Assembly (NCBI GenBank): GCA_001599815.1
Contig: BCIA01000006.1
Span: forward strand, 3,536,961 to 3,600,960
DNA from: Furcasterigmium furcatum
Lineage: Eukaryota > Ascomycota > Sordariomycetes > Glomerellales > Plectosphaerellaceae
DNA length: 64,000 bases
Direction: 5' to 3'
Shown: positions 46,224-56,894 of the stretch, piece by piece
Numbering within the stretch: position 1 is the first letter of the stretch
Layout of the letters: every line of letters begins with the position of its first letter
Position numbers and translations under genes: made by a program
Notes under the pieces: model-generated
Told to the model about the DNA's origin: nothing
The model's database searches: none
Seen by the model: only the letters and a program-made list of their open reading frames with translations

Positions 46224-47603
46224 AACGGAGGGATACCGGCGAGAACACGGGAATGTGACGGGCGACAGCGTCGGACGAGCTGCGGTGTCGGTACTGCCTT
46301 GCATGCGCCTTCAGACATGTGACGTCCTTACTATATTAAATTGAGTCAGAGTTCCGGGTTGCCTTGCGACATCTTCTCATTTGCCACAAAAGCAATCAAA
46401 AGTGACGTGATCTTGAGCGTCTGCTGGATTCCGCATCTTCGAAAAGCTGAGCGCCACCAGATAAAGACAAGGTGGTCCCATTTCCGCGTCATGGATGCGG
46501 GAGAAACTGGGGTCGATGCGAATGCGCGGACAAGTGAACCCTGCGAATTGGAATCTGACGGCTCTGGGGTGTTGTCAACTCAAATCCGACTTCGAAGAAC
46601 CGAACATTGCAAACAGTTGCATCCGGGGCATTCGGCGTCGGATGGAGAAACCAGAGTCGATATTGGACAGGGTTTACCCGGGCCTTTGGGATGTCGGCAT
46701 CCATTTCCAAGACTCATGTACCTGCATCTGTGGCGGCGTTGCGTTTCCTTCTGGTCGCGAACAAGTCGGTATCGGGAGTCCGGAGACCTGCAAATCGGCG
46801 TCTCGCGATCGGGTCTAGGGGCCGTGATAGCTCGTCAGCTGGTACCAAACTATCCTGTCGAAACACCAAGTCACGCAACTCACGACTTGATATTACTGGA
46901 CTGGCAACGCCTCAGCCCCAAGCCTGGCCGGCTGCCACAATACAAGCCAAGAGCCAAGAGGCGCCTGTAATGGGCTGATGGAGCAAGGCTTGGTTGCTTG
47001 GCTCTCCATTGCTTAACTTGGACGGAGAGACTCCCGCATTTCCGAGTGGAGTCATGATGATCCTCGACTTCTCACCGTTGAGAGAAGATCAGATTTCTGG
47101 AATACTGTGCAAAGGATGTTGGTTTCGCCGAGGACCTGTGAGACACATTCGGCGGCATTCAGCATTCAAGATTGCGTCAAACGGCCAACGTGCGTCGTGC
47201 CGGCAACCGATCTGACGGCATGTAGAATGTTACGCGTCGCTTGTCCCTGGTCTGGTGCAACATGATCTGATGGACAAGTCGTTCTAGTTTCGGCCATACC
47301 AAGCCACCACTATCAGATCTCGCCTGCAGCCGATTCATCACGGCGATGCTCCATTGCGCGCACCGAATCGTCCGGCGGACGCCGAGCACGCCGCTGCCCG
47401 TCTCGCCACTACTGGCGATCCGAGAGCATCAAACAGGATTCGTCGTGTAAGTCGGCCGGCCCCTTGTAAAAGTATATAGAGAACATGAGATCCCGCTCAT
47501 TGCCATGGAATGTTCCTGGTTTCGACCCAAGCTTAAATGCAGACGACCTGCTTTACGGTAGCCACCAACCCTCCTCCACGCCTTTCACCCACCATACGAC
47601 GCC
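46224..47603. other. 1.4-kb intergenic region, no gene seen
   Basis: Overlapping open frames at 46341-46978 in three frames show no domain or codon signal. The right end holds a TATA element for the permease. Confidence 0.5.
47473..47478 (+). promoter_or_regulatory. TATA box of MFS permease 3
   Basis: TATATA 131 bp upstream of the ATG at 47604. Confidence 0.45.
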
Positions 47604-49364
47604 ATGCGTTGTCCCGATCAACAGTCCTTGAACGCCATCGCGGCGGACATGGACGCGGAGACTCTAGGCCCAGAGAACCAGCCTGATGAGTCAGACCTCC
47701 ATCCCATCCCAGACCCGGATGCCCATCTCACTGAGGCCGAGAGGAAAGCCATCGTAAGCGCCAACGATGACCATCCCTACTACTTGGCCATGGCCTTCCT
47801 AACACCTTTGTCTTAGGGACGTCGTCTGCTCTGGAGGCTCGACCTGAAGCTGCTGCCATGGGTTAGTATACAAGCCCTCACGTCCTCAATAGCCTCCACT
47901 GATACTTATCAACAACCAGCTCTGCTTCATATACCTGCTGGCCTTCCTCGACCGCGCGAACATTGGCAATGCGAAGGTTGCGGGCCTTTCCCGGGACCTC
48001 AATCTCTCGCCGGCGCAATTCAACGCAACACTCACCATATTCTTTGTCTCATATTCCGTCTTTGAACCATTGACCAATGTTCTTCTCAAGAGGTTCCGCC
48101 CTTCAATCTTCCTCCCCCTCCTCATGTAAGTCCCGGCCCGCCCCAGTGCCCACTCCTTGATTTAACAGGAGCGCGTAGGATATCCTTCGGCTCGGCCATG
48201 TTGGGTATGGGTTTCGTCCACAACTGGTCCGGCCTCATGGCCGCACGGTGGTTCCTTGGCCTGGCAGAGGCCGGCCTCTTCCCAGGCATCAGCTTGTATC
48301 TCTCCTGCTGGTACAAGAGATCCGAACTTGGTCTTCGAACCGTACGTCTACTACCCCAGAGACCTTCTTGAGCGCCGACTTACTTCCCCTTTTAGGCCTT
48401 GTTCTTCTCATCGGCCGCCATCGCCGGCTCCTTTGGTGGCCTGCTCGCCGCTGCCATCGCCAACATGGACGGTGTTGCCAACCTGCCCGGCTGGGCCTGG
48501 ATCTTCATCCTTGAAGGTCTCCTGACAATCATGGCCGGCTTCGCCTCCTTCTGGGCCGTTTACGATTTCCCCGATGACCCCAAGACCAAGTTCCTCACTG
48601 CAGAGGACAAGGCGCGTGCCATCAACCGCCTGAAGGAGGACCACCAGTCCAGCGCCAAGCACGAGAAGTTCGAGATCATGTACCTCTACCAGGCCCTCCG
48701 CGACTGGAAGACCTGGCTCGGCATGATGATCTACAGCGGCGCCACGATGCCCCTGTATGCTTTCAGCATGTTCCTCCCCAGCATTGTCCATGATCTCGGC
48801 CTGAGCTCGAGCATCACGCAGACGCAGCTCTTCAGCGCGCCACCGTACATCGCCGGCGCGCTGTTCACCGTCCTCACGGGCTACTTCTCGGATAAGTACG
48901 CCAGGCGGGGCATATTCAACGTCGCCTCCAGCGCCGTGGCTCTGGCCGGGTTCTCTATGCTGCTGGCCAGCTCGACCGCCGGTGTCAAGTACACGGGCAC
49001 CTTTCTGGCGGCCCTCGGCATCTACCCCTGCATCCCCAACACCATCTCATGGATGTCCAACAATGTCGAGGGCGTCTACAAGCGAGGCATTGTCCTTGGC
49101 TTTGTGATCGGTTGGGGAAACCTCAACGGCATCGTCAGCTCCAACATTTTCTTCTCGGGGCCGAACTACGTCGAGGGCCATGCCACAATCATTGGGTTCC
49201 TGGCTCTCTTCCTTCTAGGGGGCAGCCTGCTGATGATGGCTCTCCTGCATTCCGAGAATAAGGCGAGGCAGAGCGGGTCTCGTGATGGGTGGCTGGAGGG
49301 AAAGTCTGAGGACGACGTCAATGTCATGGGCGACCAGCGGCCGGATTTTGTCTATACCATTTAA
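47604..49364 (+). CDS. MFS permease, anion:cation symporter (Tna1-like) family
   Basis: Five exons, 47604-47753, 47817-47861, 47920-48125, 48179-48341 and 48396-49364, give about 510 residues. Exon 2 is only 45 bases and encodes the pre-helix segment GRRLLWRLDLKLLPW. Signatures are CFIYLLAFLDRANIGNAK, RWFLGLAEAGLFPGISLYLS and SSAAIAGSFGGLLA, followed by a central loop with FPDDPKTKFLTAEDKARA. These are typical of high-affinity nicotinate and other organic-anion importers at the plasma membrane. It is only loosely related to the two ACS permeases at 1-25 kb, and no enzyme gene pairs with it. Confidence 0.92.
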
Positions 49365-50083
49365 TGCCGGAGTGGAAGCGAAGACTTGATTATAGGAGTT
49401 AGGTCCAACAGAGGTCGGGAATGAAGGCTAGTCTTGATTGCGCCGCGGGTTCCAATGATTTTAGATGAAGTTCGGGTAGGCTCTGATTTATTTACCCATG
49501 ATCACGCACAGGTATCCCATGGAAGAACTGGCCGACTGACCGGAGCTGGCACTCTCGTGGCCGGCTGACCTGGTCAAGTGTATCGTCATATCGTTCGATT
49601 GATCCTCGAGCGACACCTGAAGACTCTACTGCGTCATGCCTGTGCTGCCACCACAGCCTGGTGATGGGGAACGGGAGGGCAACGTGGGTGCAGGCAAGCA
49701 GCCTTGGTGGCTCCATTGCAAGTGTATTCTTCCATTCTAAGAAGAAGAGGCAAGACGGAGATAGAAAGCAAGATGAGGCTGGATCAACTGTTGATTAAGT
49801 GGAAACAGTGCGTCAATGGTTTTTGTTCTCGTCGAGAGACTTGGAGGAAGAGAGACCGCATGGATTATGTAATCACCACCCCCACTTCCCCTCGACGCGT
49901 CCGAGATGTGCCCCGCGTCGCCAACTGAACCTATCTAAACTCAACGTCGGCAACGGCTTTCACTACTACATACTAAGGATTCAGATTCGATCCCACGAAG
50001 AACTCAGGCCGACCAATTCACGGCAACACCAACAGATATTTCACCCCCAACTCCGCATCTCACCCGAATACCTGTGCTAGACC
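49365..50083. other. Intergenic region, no gene seen
   Basis: 3' flank of the permease and promoter of PSF2. Confidence 0.5.
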
Positions 50084-50894
50084 ATGGCACTGCCCCTCCC
50101 TCCGGGCCTCGTGCCCAGCGAGGTCGCGTTTCTGTGCGAGATGGAGCTCGTCACCGTTGTCCCAAGACAGCGCCTCGAGAGCATAGACCTGCTGAGTGTG
50201 GGTAGGACCCGTGTTTACTGCTCTAGACATTGGGCGTGCACTGATTTCTCTCCACTGCCAGGGCTCGACACCACTGCTCCGACCTCCCTACCGCTCAAAC
50301 CTCCCGCTCTGGCTGGCCCTCCTCCTCAAGAAGCAGCGTCGCGCAAACATTGTGCCTCCAGCCTGGCTGCTCCCAGACTCTCTGCGCGACGTAATCCACC
50401 AAGAGAAGCACATTGACCCCGCCGCATTTTCTCCGCCTCCGCCGCCGCCTGCCCGCGCCGATGCCGCTGGAAACGCCCACCGCCTGGGTGACACGGCCAA
50501 GTTGTCCCCCCCATTCCTGTCCTCCTGCACAGCCGACGCGCCGTCCGCAGCGTTACCATATCATTGGTTCGAGCTGGCGGAGATACTCCTGGCCCACGCC
50601 GCGGACGACATCCCGGCCTCATCGGAGGTGCGCTCCTTGCTGCGGGACCTGCAAGAAATCCGTGCGGCCAAGATGCGCAAGAGTACAACGGACCTGGACA
50701 ATGGCGTCGGCGGCGTCATGCAACTTCGTGGAGTCGGGGCCATGGAGCTCGCCGAGAGCAGAGGTTTCATCCTGGGGGTCATGGAAGGTGTCCGCAAGAT
50801 CGGGGCCAGCGCCGAGGCCAGCAGAAGAGAAGAGGAAGAGGAACGCGGCGGAGACGACGATGACGACGATATGGACGACGACATGTTTGGCTGA
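50084..50894 (+). CDS. PSF2: DNA replication complex GINS subunit Psf2
   Basis: Two exons, 50084-50197 and 50262-50894, give about 248 residues. The N-terminus PLPPGLVPSEVAFLCEMELV and VVPRQRLESIDLLS are characteristic of Psf2. The donor GTGGGT after the serine codon joins to GSTPLLRPPYRSNLPLWLAL and LLKKQRRANIVPPAWL, both conserved. Using the donor four bases downstream would shift the frame. Psf2 with Sld5, Psf1 and Psf3 activates the Mcm2-7 helicase in the CMG complex. A proline/alanine-rich insert at about 110-135 and an acidic aspartate-rich tail are fungal additions. It is convergent with the disordered-protein gene. Confidence 0.95.
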
Positions 50895-51192
50895 GCCGCT
50901 CTTCGCAAACAGGCATACTTGGGGCGACTTTTACCAAGATGCCACAAGTGCCTCCCCTGTGAACCACTTGCGACCCCGAGATGTGTTATACGCTGATACC
51001 CTTGTATTCAAACACCCGACATCATATCGCTTTACAATCAACCTCTAAAGACTATAGTCCATTACAGTAAGACAAGACATCAACAATCACTTGCTGTCGT
51101 GCAGAGAATCAACGACTTGACGTCCAGCGTCTTCTACCTCCGCGGCCCCCCAACTCAGTCGCACGATCTCAGTGTGCGGCCATGTCGAGCAT

Positions 51193-52668
51193 TCATTCCT
51201 GCTCCTCCACCCGCTTCCTTGCTTTCTGCGCCCTCTTGAGCGCCGTTTGACTCTCAATCAGCGAATCCTCGGCTTGGTCCCTGGAATGCTTGCGCTTAGA
51301 CTCGGAAGGCGGGCTCAGGAGGATGGCCCCCTCGCCCTTGCCAATCCTCGCACCAGGCCCGAAGCCATCTCCCGGACGTGGGCCGAATCCCTTCCTGCGC
51401 TTGTGGCCCTGAGGGGTCCCATGCTGCGACGAGTTTCCTGGGCCAGAGGCATCCCTGCTCGAGCTGCTGGGGCTGGAACCGGGCTGGCCGCTGGGAGAGG
51501 GCCCAAGCTGCCCGCCGCTTCCGCCGGCGGAAGTGCCGCCAGCCGCACCGGCAGAGGGCGGGGGAGGTGGGCTTCCGATGTCCGACTCGTGGTCGTCCCC
51601 CCTCGCGTTCGTCATATCAACATCCTCGTCGTCCTCATCTTCGGAGCTAGAGTCTGGTTCAAAGTCAACACCCCTCCCACACCAAACATCGAAGCCGTCT
51701 GGCCAACGCCAGCGAAGGGTCTTCCACATACCTGAGAGAGAGTTCGACTTGGGTTGGCCACCAGCCTGCGAGCTACTCGCGCCTTGGCCTCCATTGACAG
51801 ACGGCGAAGAGAGGGGCACGGCTCCGAAGACAAGGCTGTTCCCGTCGACTACGGGGCCGCTAGGTGTCGCAAAGCCGGGGGTGAAGTCAATGTCAGAGAT
51901 CAGACTCGAGTCACCGACGTTGTTGCCCGAACCGCTCTGGTTTGGCGGATGAGGGGAGGGACGGGGTGATGAACCACCGGCGCCACCCTGCGTCTCGGGG
52001 TTCGATTCATCCTCGATGTCGTCCCAACTTCCGCCATCCGGAGGGGGGAGGAGCTCGATAGGCTTTGGGGGTGACGAATTATCCTCGTCTTTGACATTCC
52101 CTGGGGATGACGAGTCCTCTTGCTTGATAGGCTTTGGGGGTGTCTCCGAATCGTCACCCGTGTCCTCGACATTCCCGTCTTGCGTACCTCCTCCGGCCTG
52201 AGAGCCGTCGTTTGCTCGGTTAGGAGTCGGAGGCATGCTGGGGAGACTGCCGTCGGAATCGGGACTGTTGATGGGAGACGGGGTCTTTGGACCATCTCCT
52301 CGGTTAGGAGTCGGAGGTATGGTGGGGAGACTGTCGTCGGAATCGGGAGTGCCCCTGGGAGACGGGGTCTTAGGACCATCTCTAGGCGACGACGGGGGGT
52401 CGCTGGGTGTTCGTGGACCCAGAGTCGGCGAGTCTCCAGGGCGACGGATTGGGCCTGGGCTTGGGGTAGTTCCGGGAGGCGGAGTATTAGAATCTTCCGA
52501 GGGAGCAGCAGCCTTCGGAGCTTTCGGGGCTTTTGGAGGCTTCGGAGGCGGAGGTGGGATGCCCAGATGGGCATATATCGTCGGCTGCGGCTGGCTATGG
52601 TCATCCAGCCTGAACATAGGCGTGCTACCACCGTTTGCTCTGGTGGTGCTCCTCGTTGTCCGAGACAT
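51193..52668 (-). CDS. Disordered proline/serine-rich nuclear protein, function unknown
   Basis: A single exon of 491 residues, most of it low complexity. It has a proline-rich start (GIPPPPPKPPKAPKAPK), then two 28-residue copies of a DGPKTPSP unit, and S/PPKPI segments with acidic stretches. One ordered-looking island is WKTLRWRWPDGFDVWCGRGV. An acidic run (SSSEDEDDEDVD) and basic clusters (GHKRRKG, KRAQKARKR) follow near the C-terminus and would serve as nuclear localisation signals. Many SP/TP sites suggest kinase regulation. I do not recognise the family. The length of the frame supports a real gene despite its composition. Confidence 0.65.
   Translation of the reverse strand: MSRTTRSTTRANGGSTPMFRLDDHSQPQPTIYAHLGIPPPPPKPPKAPKAPKAAAPSEDSNTPPPGTTPSPGPIRRPGDSPTLGPRTPSDPPSSPRDGPKTPSPRGTPDSDDSLPTIPPTPNRGDGPKTPSPINSPDSDGSLPSMPPTPNRANDGSQAGGGTQDGNVEDTGDDSETPPKPIKQEDSSSPGNVKDEDNSSPPKPIELLPPPDGGSWDDIEDESNPETQGGAGGSSPRPSPHPPNQSGSGNNVGDSSLISDIDFTPGFATPSGPVVDGNSLVFGAVPLSSPSVNGGQGASSSQAGGQPKSNSLSGMWKTLRWRWPDGFDVWCGRGVDFEPDSSSEDEDDEDVDMTNARGDDHESDIGSPPPPPSAGAAGGTSAGGSGGQLGPSPSGQPGSSPSSSSRDASGPGNSSQHGTPQGHKRRKGFGPRPGDGFGPGARIGKGEGAILLSPPSESKRKHSRDQAEDSLIESQTALKRAQKARKRVEEQE
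52217..52384 (-). repeat. 84-bp tandem duplication
   Basis: Two adjacent copies (52217-52300 and 52301-52384) differ at a modest number of positions and keep the reading frame. They encode the duplicated 28-residue DGPKTPSP...PPTPNR unit. Confidence 0.85.
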
Positions 52669-53315
52669 GTTACCGGGTGTATTTCAGGGTTGTTCCTGAG
52701 TGTTTCAAGCCAATTGAGAAGAAATATGTTGGAGGGATGAAGTGCAATGTGCCATGGGCGATGACGTTGGAGCAAGTTGGTGATGGTCGTTGTGCGAGTT
52801 CAAGTTTCTTGATCTTGGAAGAAGGCTATCCTCGACGGCCATATATCGATTTCGCAAACACGATAGTAGAAACGGCCAAGAAATCTGGCAAAGATGCTGT
52901 TCAAGTGCCCGGGACTGAAGCCTGGACGATAAAGAACTCTCTGCGGTAAGCGGCTCTTCATGATGAAAGGCGGCATTGACCAAGGGCTCTTTGGATCACA
53001 ATCAATAACAAGGGGCATTGTAGTAACGTATATCAGCCATTCAAATTCCCACACAATGGGGCTTTATCGTTTCATTCATCAAGGCTAGGCAATGCGCGCG
53101 CGAATCGCATGGGTATCGGCCAAAGCAAGTCTGCAACCATCTCAATCCACGTGCTGTGCGCGACGATTCAACAGCCCAATACACAGGTAATCCATCATCA
53201 ACCATCTAAACCAGCCAGATCCATCTCCCGTATTTCACAGGGGAGGCCTATCCTTATGAGTAACAAGCAGATAGCAATCATGTCGTGGTGTTGTTCATGC
53301 AATGGAGCATCGCCC
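52669..53315. other. Intergenic region, no gene seen
   Basis: Promoter of the disordered-protein gene and 3' flank of the SNF2 gene, both on the minus strand. Confidence 0.5.
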
Positions 53316-56145
53316 TCAGGACGACAGGATGCCGTCCATGCCCCTCTCGACGACCTTGAAGGCATCGGCATTACCCTGGCCCTTCGCAGCGCGGGCATAG
53401 GCATCCTCGGAGCTGGAGACAGGATTAGCTTGCTGGACGAGACATGCAGATGAAGAGCAATTGACTTACCGGTCGCACAGAACCTCGATGTCCTGGTCGC
53501 TCAAGATGTCATCGCCGCCTGAGTGTTTGTAGACATGTCCATCCGGCAAAAGAAGACTCTTGAGCGTTGCTTCGTCCAGGTCTTCGTCTTTGTCGAGCTT
53601 CTGACCGAGAGTGCGGAACCCGCCCTTCTTGATCACCAGCTTTTCCAGACGTCGCTTGGCATCAGCACTCGTCAACAGGCGCTCCTCCACTGTGCCTTTG
53701 GTCGCGAGACGGTAGACAATGACCGGTCTGGTCTGGCCAATGCGATGGCATCGATCTTGGGCCTGCAGGTCCTGTTGGGGATTCCAATCGGAGTCGAAGA
53801 GGATGACCGTGTCCGCGGCAGTGAGGTTGATGCCTTGCCCCCCAGCACGAGTCGAGAGCAAGAAGATCTTGTACTCCGGATCGTTGTTGAAGGCGTCAAT
53901 CTGTTCTTGACGACTTGCCTGAGCAACACTTCCATCGATGCGGCATATCTTGAAATCTCTCAAGGTGCAGTAGTCGTGTAAAATATCCAGCTGAGTGTTG
54001 AATTGCGAGAAGATGAGCACTTTGTGATCTCGCTCGAAGAGAGCTCCCAGAAGGCGGTCGAGCAACAGCATCTTGCCGGAGGCCGTCACAACAGATTCGT
54101 CAACTTCAGGACCACCCGCACTTCCCCAGGGGTTGTAGAAGTTGTGCGGGCTGTTTGCCACAAGTCGCAGCTGCATCAGATCGTTGCCGAGCTTTTTGCC
54201 GGAAAGTTCCAACTTGGCTTGCTCAAAGGTGCGCACACGCTCCCGTTCTTCCTCCGTGACGAACGGGTCGTCCTCTCCGAAGTTCTTCTCGAAAACCTCT
54301 CTGGCAATCTTGGCCTCAAGTTCATCATCGCTCATCTCATCCTCATCCGAGCCAGCCTCGGCGTACTTCTTTCGAAGTGACCCCTTCCTGCCGCTTCGAG
54401 AAGCAGGGCCCGGAGTTGAGGTTCTCGATGTCTTTGCGCTCTTAGAAGGCGGAGTTTCCTTGCTAGGGGGGCTCTTCCTCTTGGGCGCCGGGCTTGTGCG
54501 GGTCGAACTCGCCGCAGATGAGTGCGCCGTCCCGGCTCTCGTCGATCGGCCTCTAGTCAATGGTGTTCCGGAGGAAATGGCGGCTGCCTTCTTACTCATG
54601 AGCATGGCGAATGCATTGTTCTTTGCGCTGGAAGGGCTCTCTGTAGTATCCGCTCGGCTTTTGCGGGGACTGGCTCTGAGTGGGAGGGACATGAGGCTTT
54701 CGTCTTGCGGTTCGGGCTTGACTCTGGGTGCAACGCTGCTGGAGCGCGATGACCGAGGGCTGTCGCGGGGAGAATTGGCTGCAGTCATCTTCTCGACGAC
54801 TTTGTTCTGCAAGTACTCTCGGGTATCAACGCCCTTGTCGCTGATGGCATTATAAAGATCGGTCTGCTCCTTCGTCATCGGCGCATAGAGAACGTATTCT
54901 CGCTTCTTGGGAAGATAGGCTGCGACATCAGCCTTCACTCTTCGTAGGAGGAGCGGCTGCAAGATCAGGTGGATCTTCTTGATCAGCGCTTGGTTGGCCT
55001 TGTCTCCAATGAAACCTTCCGTTCCTTCCTCGTCCTGGAGATCTGAAAAGTCGAACCAGGATTCGAAGGCATTCCAATCCGTGAAAATGGTTGGGAGGAG
55101 GAAATGAAGCAGCGACCATAGCTCGCGCAGATTGTTCTGCAGAGGCGTGCCCGTAATGAGCATTCTGGTTGCCGAAGTGAAGGTGCGTAGCTCTTGGAAG
55201 AGTTGGTTGTCGACATTCTTCATGCGGTGTCCTTCATCCTAAAGACGGTCAGTCAGGCCAGATTTGCCCGCGGAAGACAGACACATACAATGATGATAAA
55301 GCCCCAGTTGAAGTGGCGCAGCCCATTTGCTTCCCGCAAGACCATCTCATACGAAGTACAGACAATCGGAAAGTTCTCTGTCGGCCGCCCCGATTTGTCG
55401 AGGTTTGACTTCAATGTCTTCAGAAGAGTCTTCCTCTCACCTGGAGTGCCATGGAAAAGAAGGACAGGGATGGACGGGCACCACTTCTTGAACTCGTTTA
55501 TCCAGTTCGAAAGCGTGCTCAGAGGGGCGACGACGAGATGGGGCCCGAGAAATTCCTCCTCTCGAAGAAGAGCAATGAGTGAAATGACCTGGATGGTTTT
55601 GCCTGTGTCGCGTCAGCACTTGCCTAGATGAGTAGTAGCGGGACAGGTGACATACCAAGACCCATCTCATCAGCGAGGATACCGGACATGCCTTGCTGGC
55701 AGATCTCATACATCCATGTGAGACCCTCGAGCTGGTAGTCGCGCATGGTACCACCAACGAGCGACGCCGGCTGCTTTGCCATCTCGAGATTGTGCTCACC
55801 CAAGGTCTTACCGTCGAGTGAAACACCAACGCGGCCAAGAACTTTGGTCTTCTTGGTCAAGATGTCGGAGAAGGCGGCGCTCTTCCGCAGCAAGTCGTCC
55901 AGCTCGCCAGCCTTCTTCTCCCGTTCGGCCTTCGTCTCGGGCTTCTTGTTCTTACGCTTGGTTTCAATCATCTTCTGGCGGCGCAACTCGGCCTTCTGGT
56001 TCGCGATTCGGGCCTTACCCTCCTCGTCGACGAGATTCTGAGTGGGAGTGTCCATGGTGACAGGCGGGGGAGATGAGTCTGGGCTTTGGTTCTGAGCAAC
56101 GCTCGACAGGACTGAGTCGACTTCAGAGGCCGACGAGGTCTCCAT
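53316..56145 (-). CDS. IRC5: SNF2-family chromatin remodeller of the LSH/DDM1/Irc5 group
   Basis: Four exons, 56145-55656, 55602-55289, 55238-53470 and 53412-53316, give about 889 residues. The ATPase has MRDYQLEGLTWM, a Walker A (DEMGLGKT) split by intron 1, DEGH at about 269-272 and LITGTPLQNNLRELWSLLHF. The helicase C lobe carries LIFSQFNTQLDIL, STRAGGQGINL and QAQDRCHRIGQ. DEGHRMKN and the coiled-coil N-terminus (KAELRRQKMIETKRK) favour the LSH group (Neurospora MUS-30, yeast Irc5) over ISWI. Such proteins slide nucleosomes and act in DNA-damage tolerance and heterochromatin. A disordered insert of about 150 residues (423-573) lies between the lobes. The last splice replaces an apparent stop with SEDAYARAAKG and adds 32 residues. 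Confidence 0.92.
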
Positions 56146-56894
56146 TGTGATGGAAGGAAGCAACGAAACAGACCAAGTCGCGATTGTGGTACAGGATGAA
56201 ATAGCCGTGGCCCTGTGTCCCTGCGCACCGGGAGACAAAGAAATGAGGTAGCGGGCGAAAGAAATGGATGGATGGGCGAGGTCGAGAGTCAAGGGACGCC
56301 CTCGCGAGGTTGACGAGGTCAATTGGAAGAGTTGAGAGCAAGAAGGGGGAAAGATGACAGAGAATATCCAAAATCCGGCGGTGCCTCAGGCGGGGAGGTC
56401 AACATTGGTGATGAACTGAGGTGAGGGCAGCTGCCTGAATTGACGGCTCCTCTTTTTGCGCCGGCGAAGGCAAGGGCGCGAATGGCACTCGCGATTCGGT
56501 GGCTCAGGCTCAGAATCAATGACGTGCAGGAACGCGAAAAGGGAGCGCGGTCACTGGACCCGACGCGTTCTAATGAAGGCAGGCCTTCGCCACCCAGCCG
56601 TTGAGGCTGGTGAAAGAAACTGTGGCTGGACGTGGGAGCAGACTCACCGCCTGCCTATTTGTAGACCTCAGGAGGCAGCGGGGCAACTCAATTCAGGGCG
56701 GTTCCTACCCCGCCAGGGCACCGTGCTTGGTTTGTGAAATTTGAGTGACACCCATCTTCAAGCCGTTGCTCCGTCAAACCACTGCACAGGACAGACACAC
56801 CTCTGTCCTCACCCTCACATCCGCCAAACTGTTGCCTCTTCGTGCCGCGCTCCGCCCGAACCTCTTTCGGAGCATCACCGCCGCCGCCGCCAGA
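56146..56894. promoter_or_regulatory. Divergent promoter between SNF2 gene and tRNA-binding protein
   Basis: Two housekeeping genes diverge here. The final 150 bp (56745-56894) form an open in-frame extension of the ARC1-like gene that lacks an ATG. Confidence 0.5.

Noticed and set aside
46341..46978. Overlapping open frames in three frames
   Set aside because: No domain, no splice-linked continuation and no codon preference.
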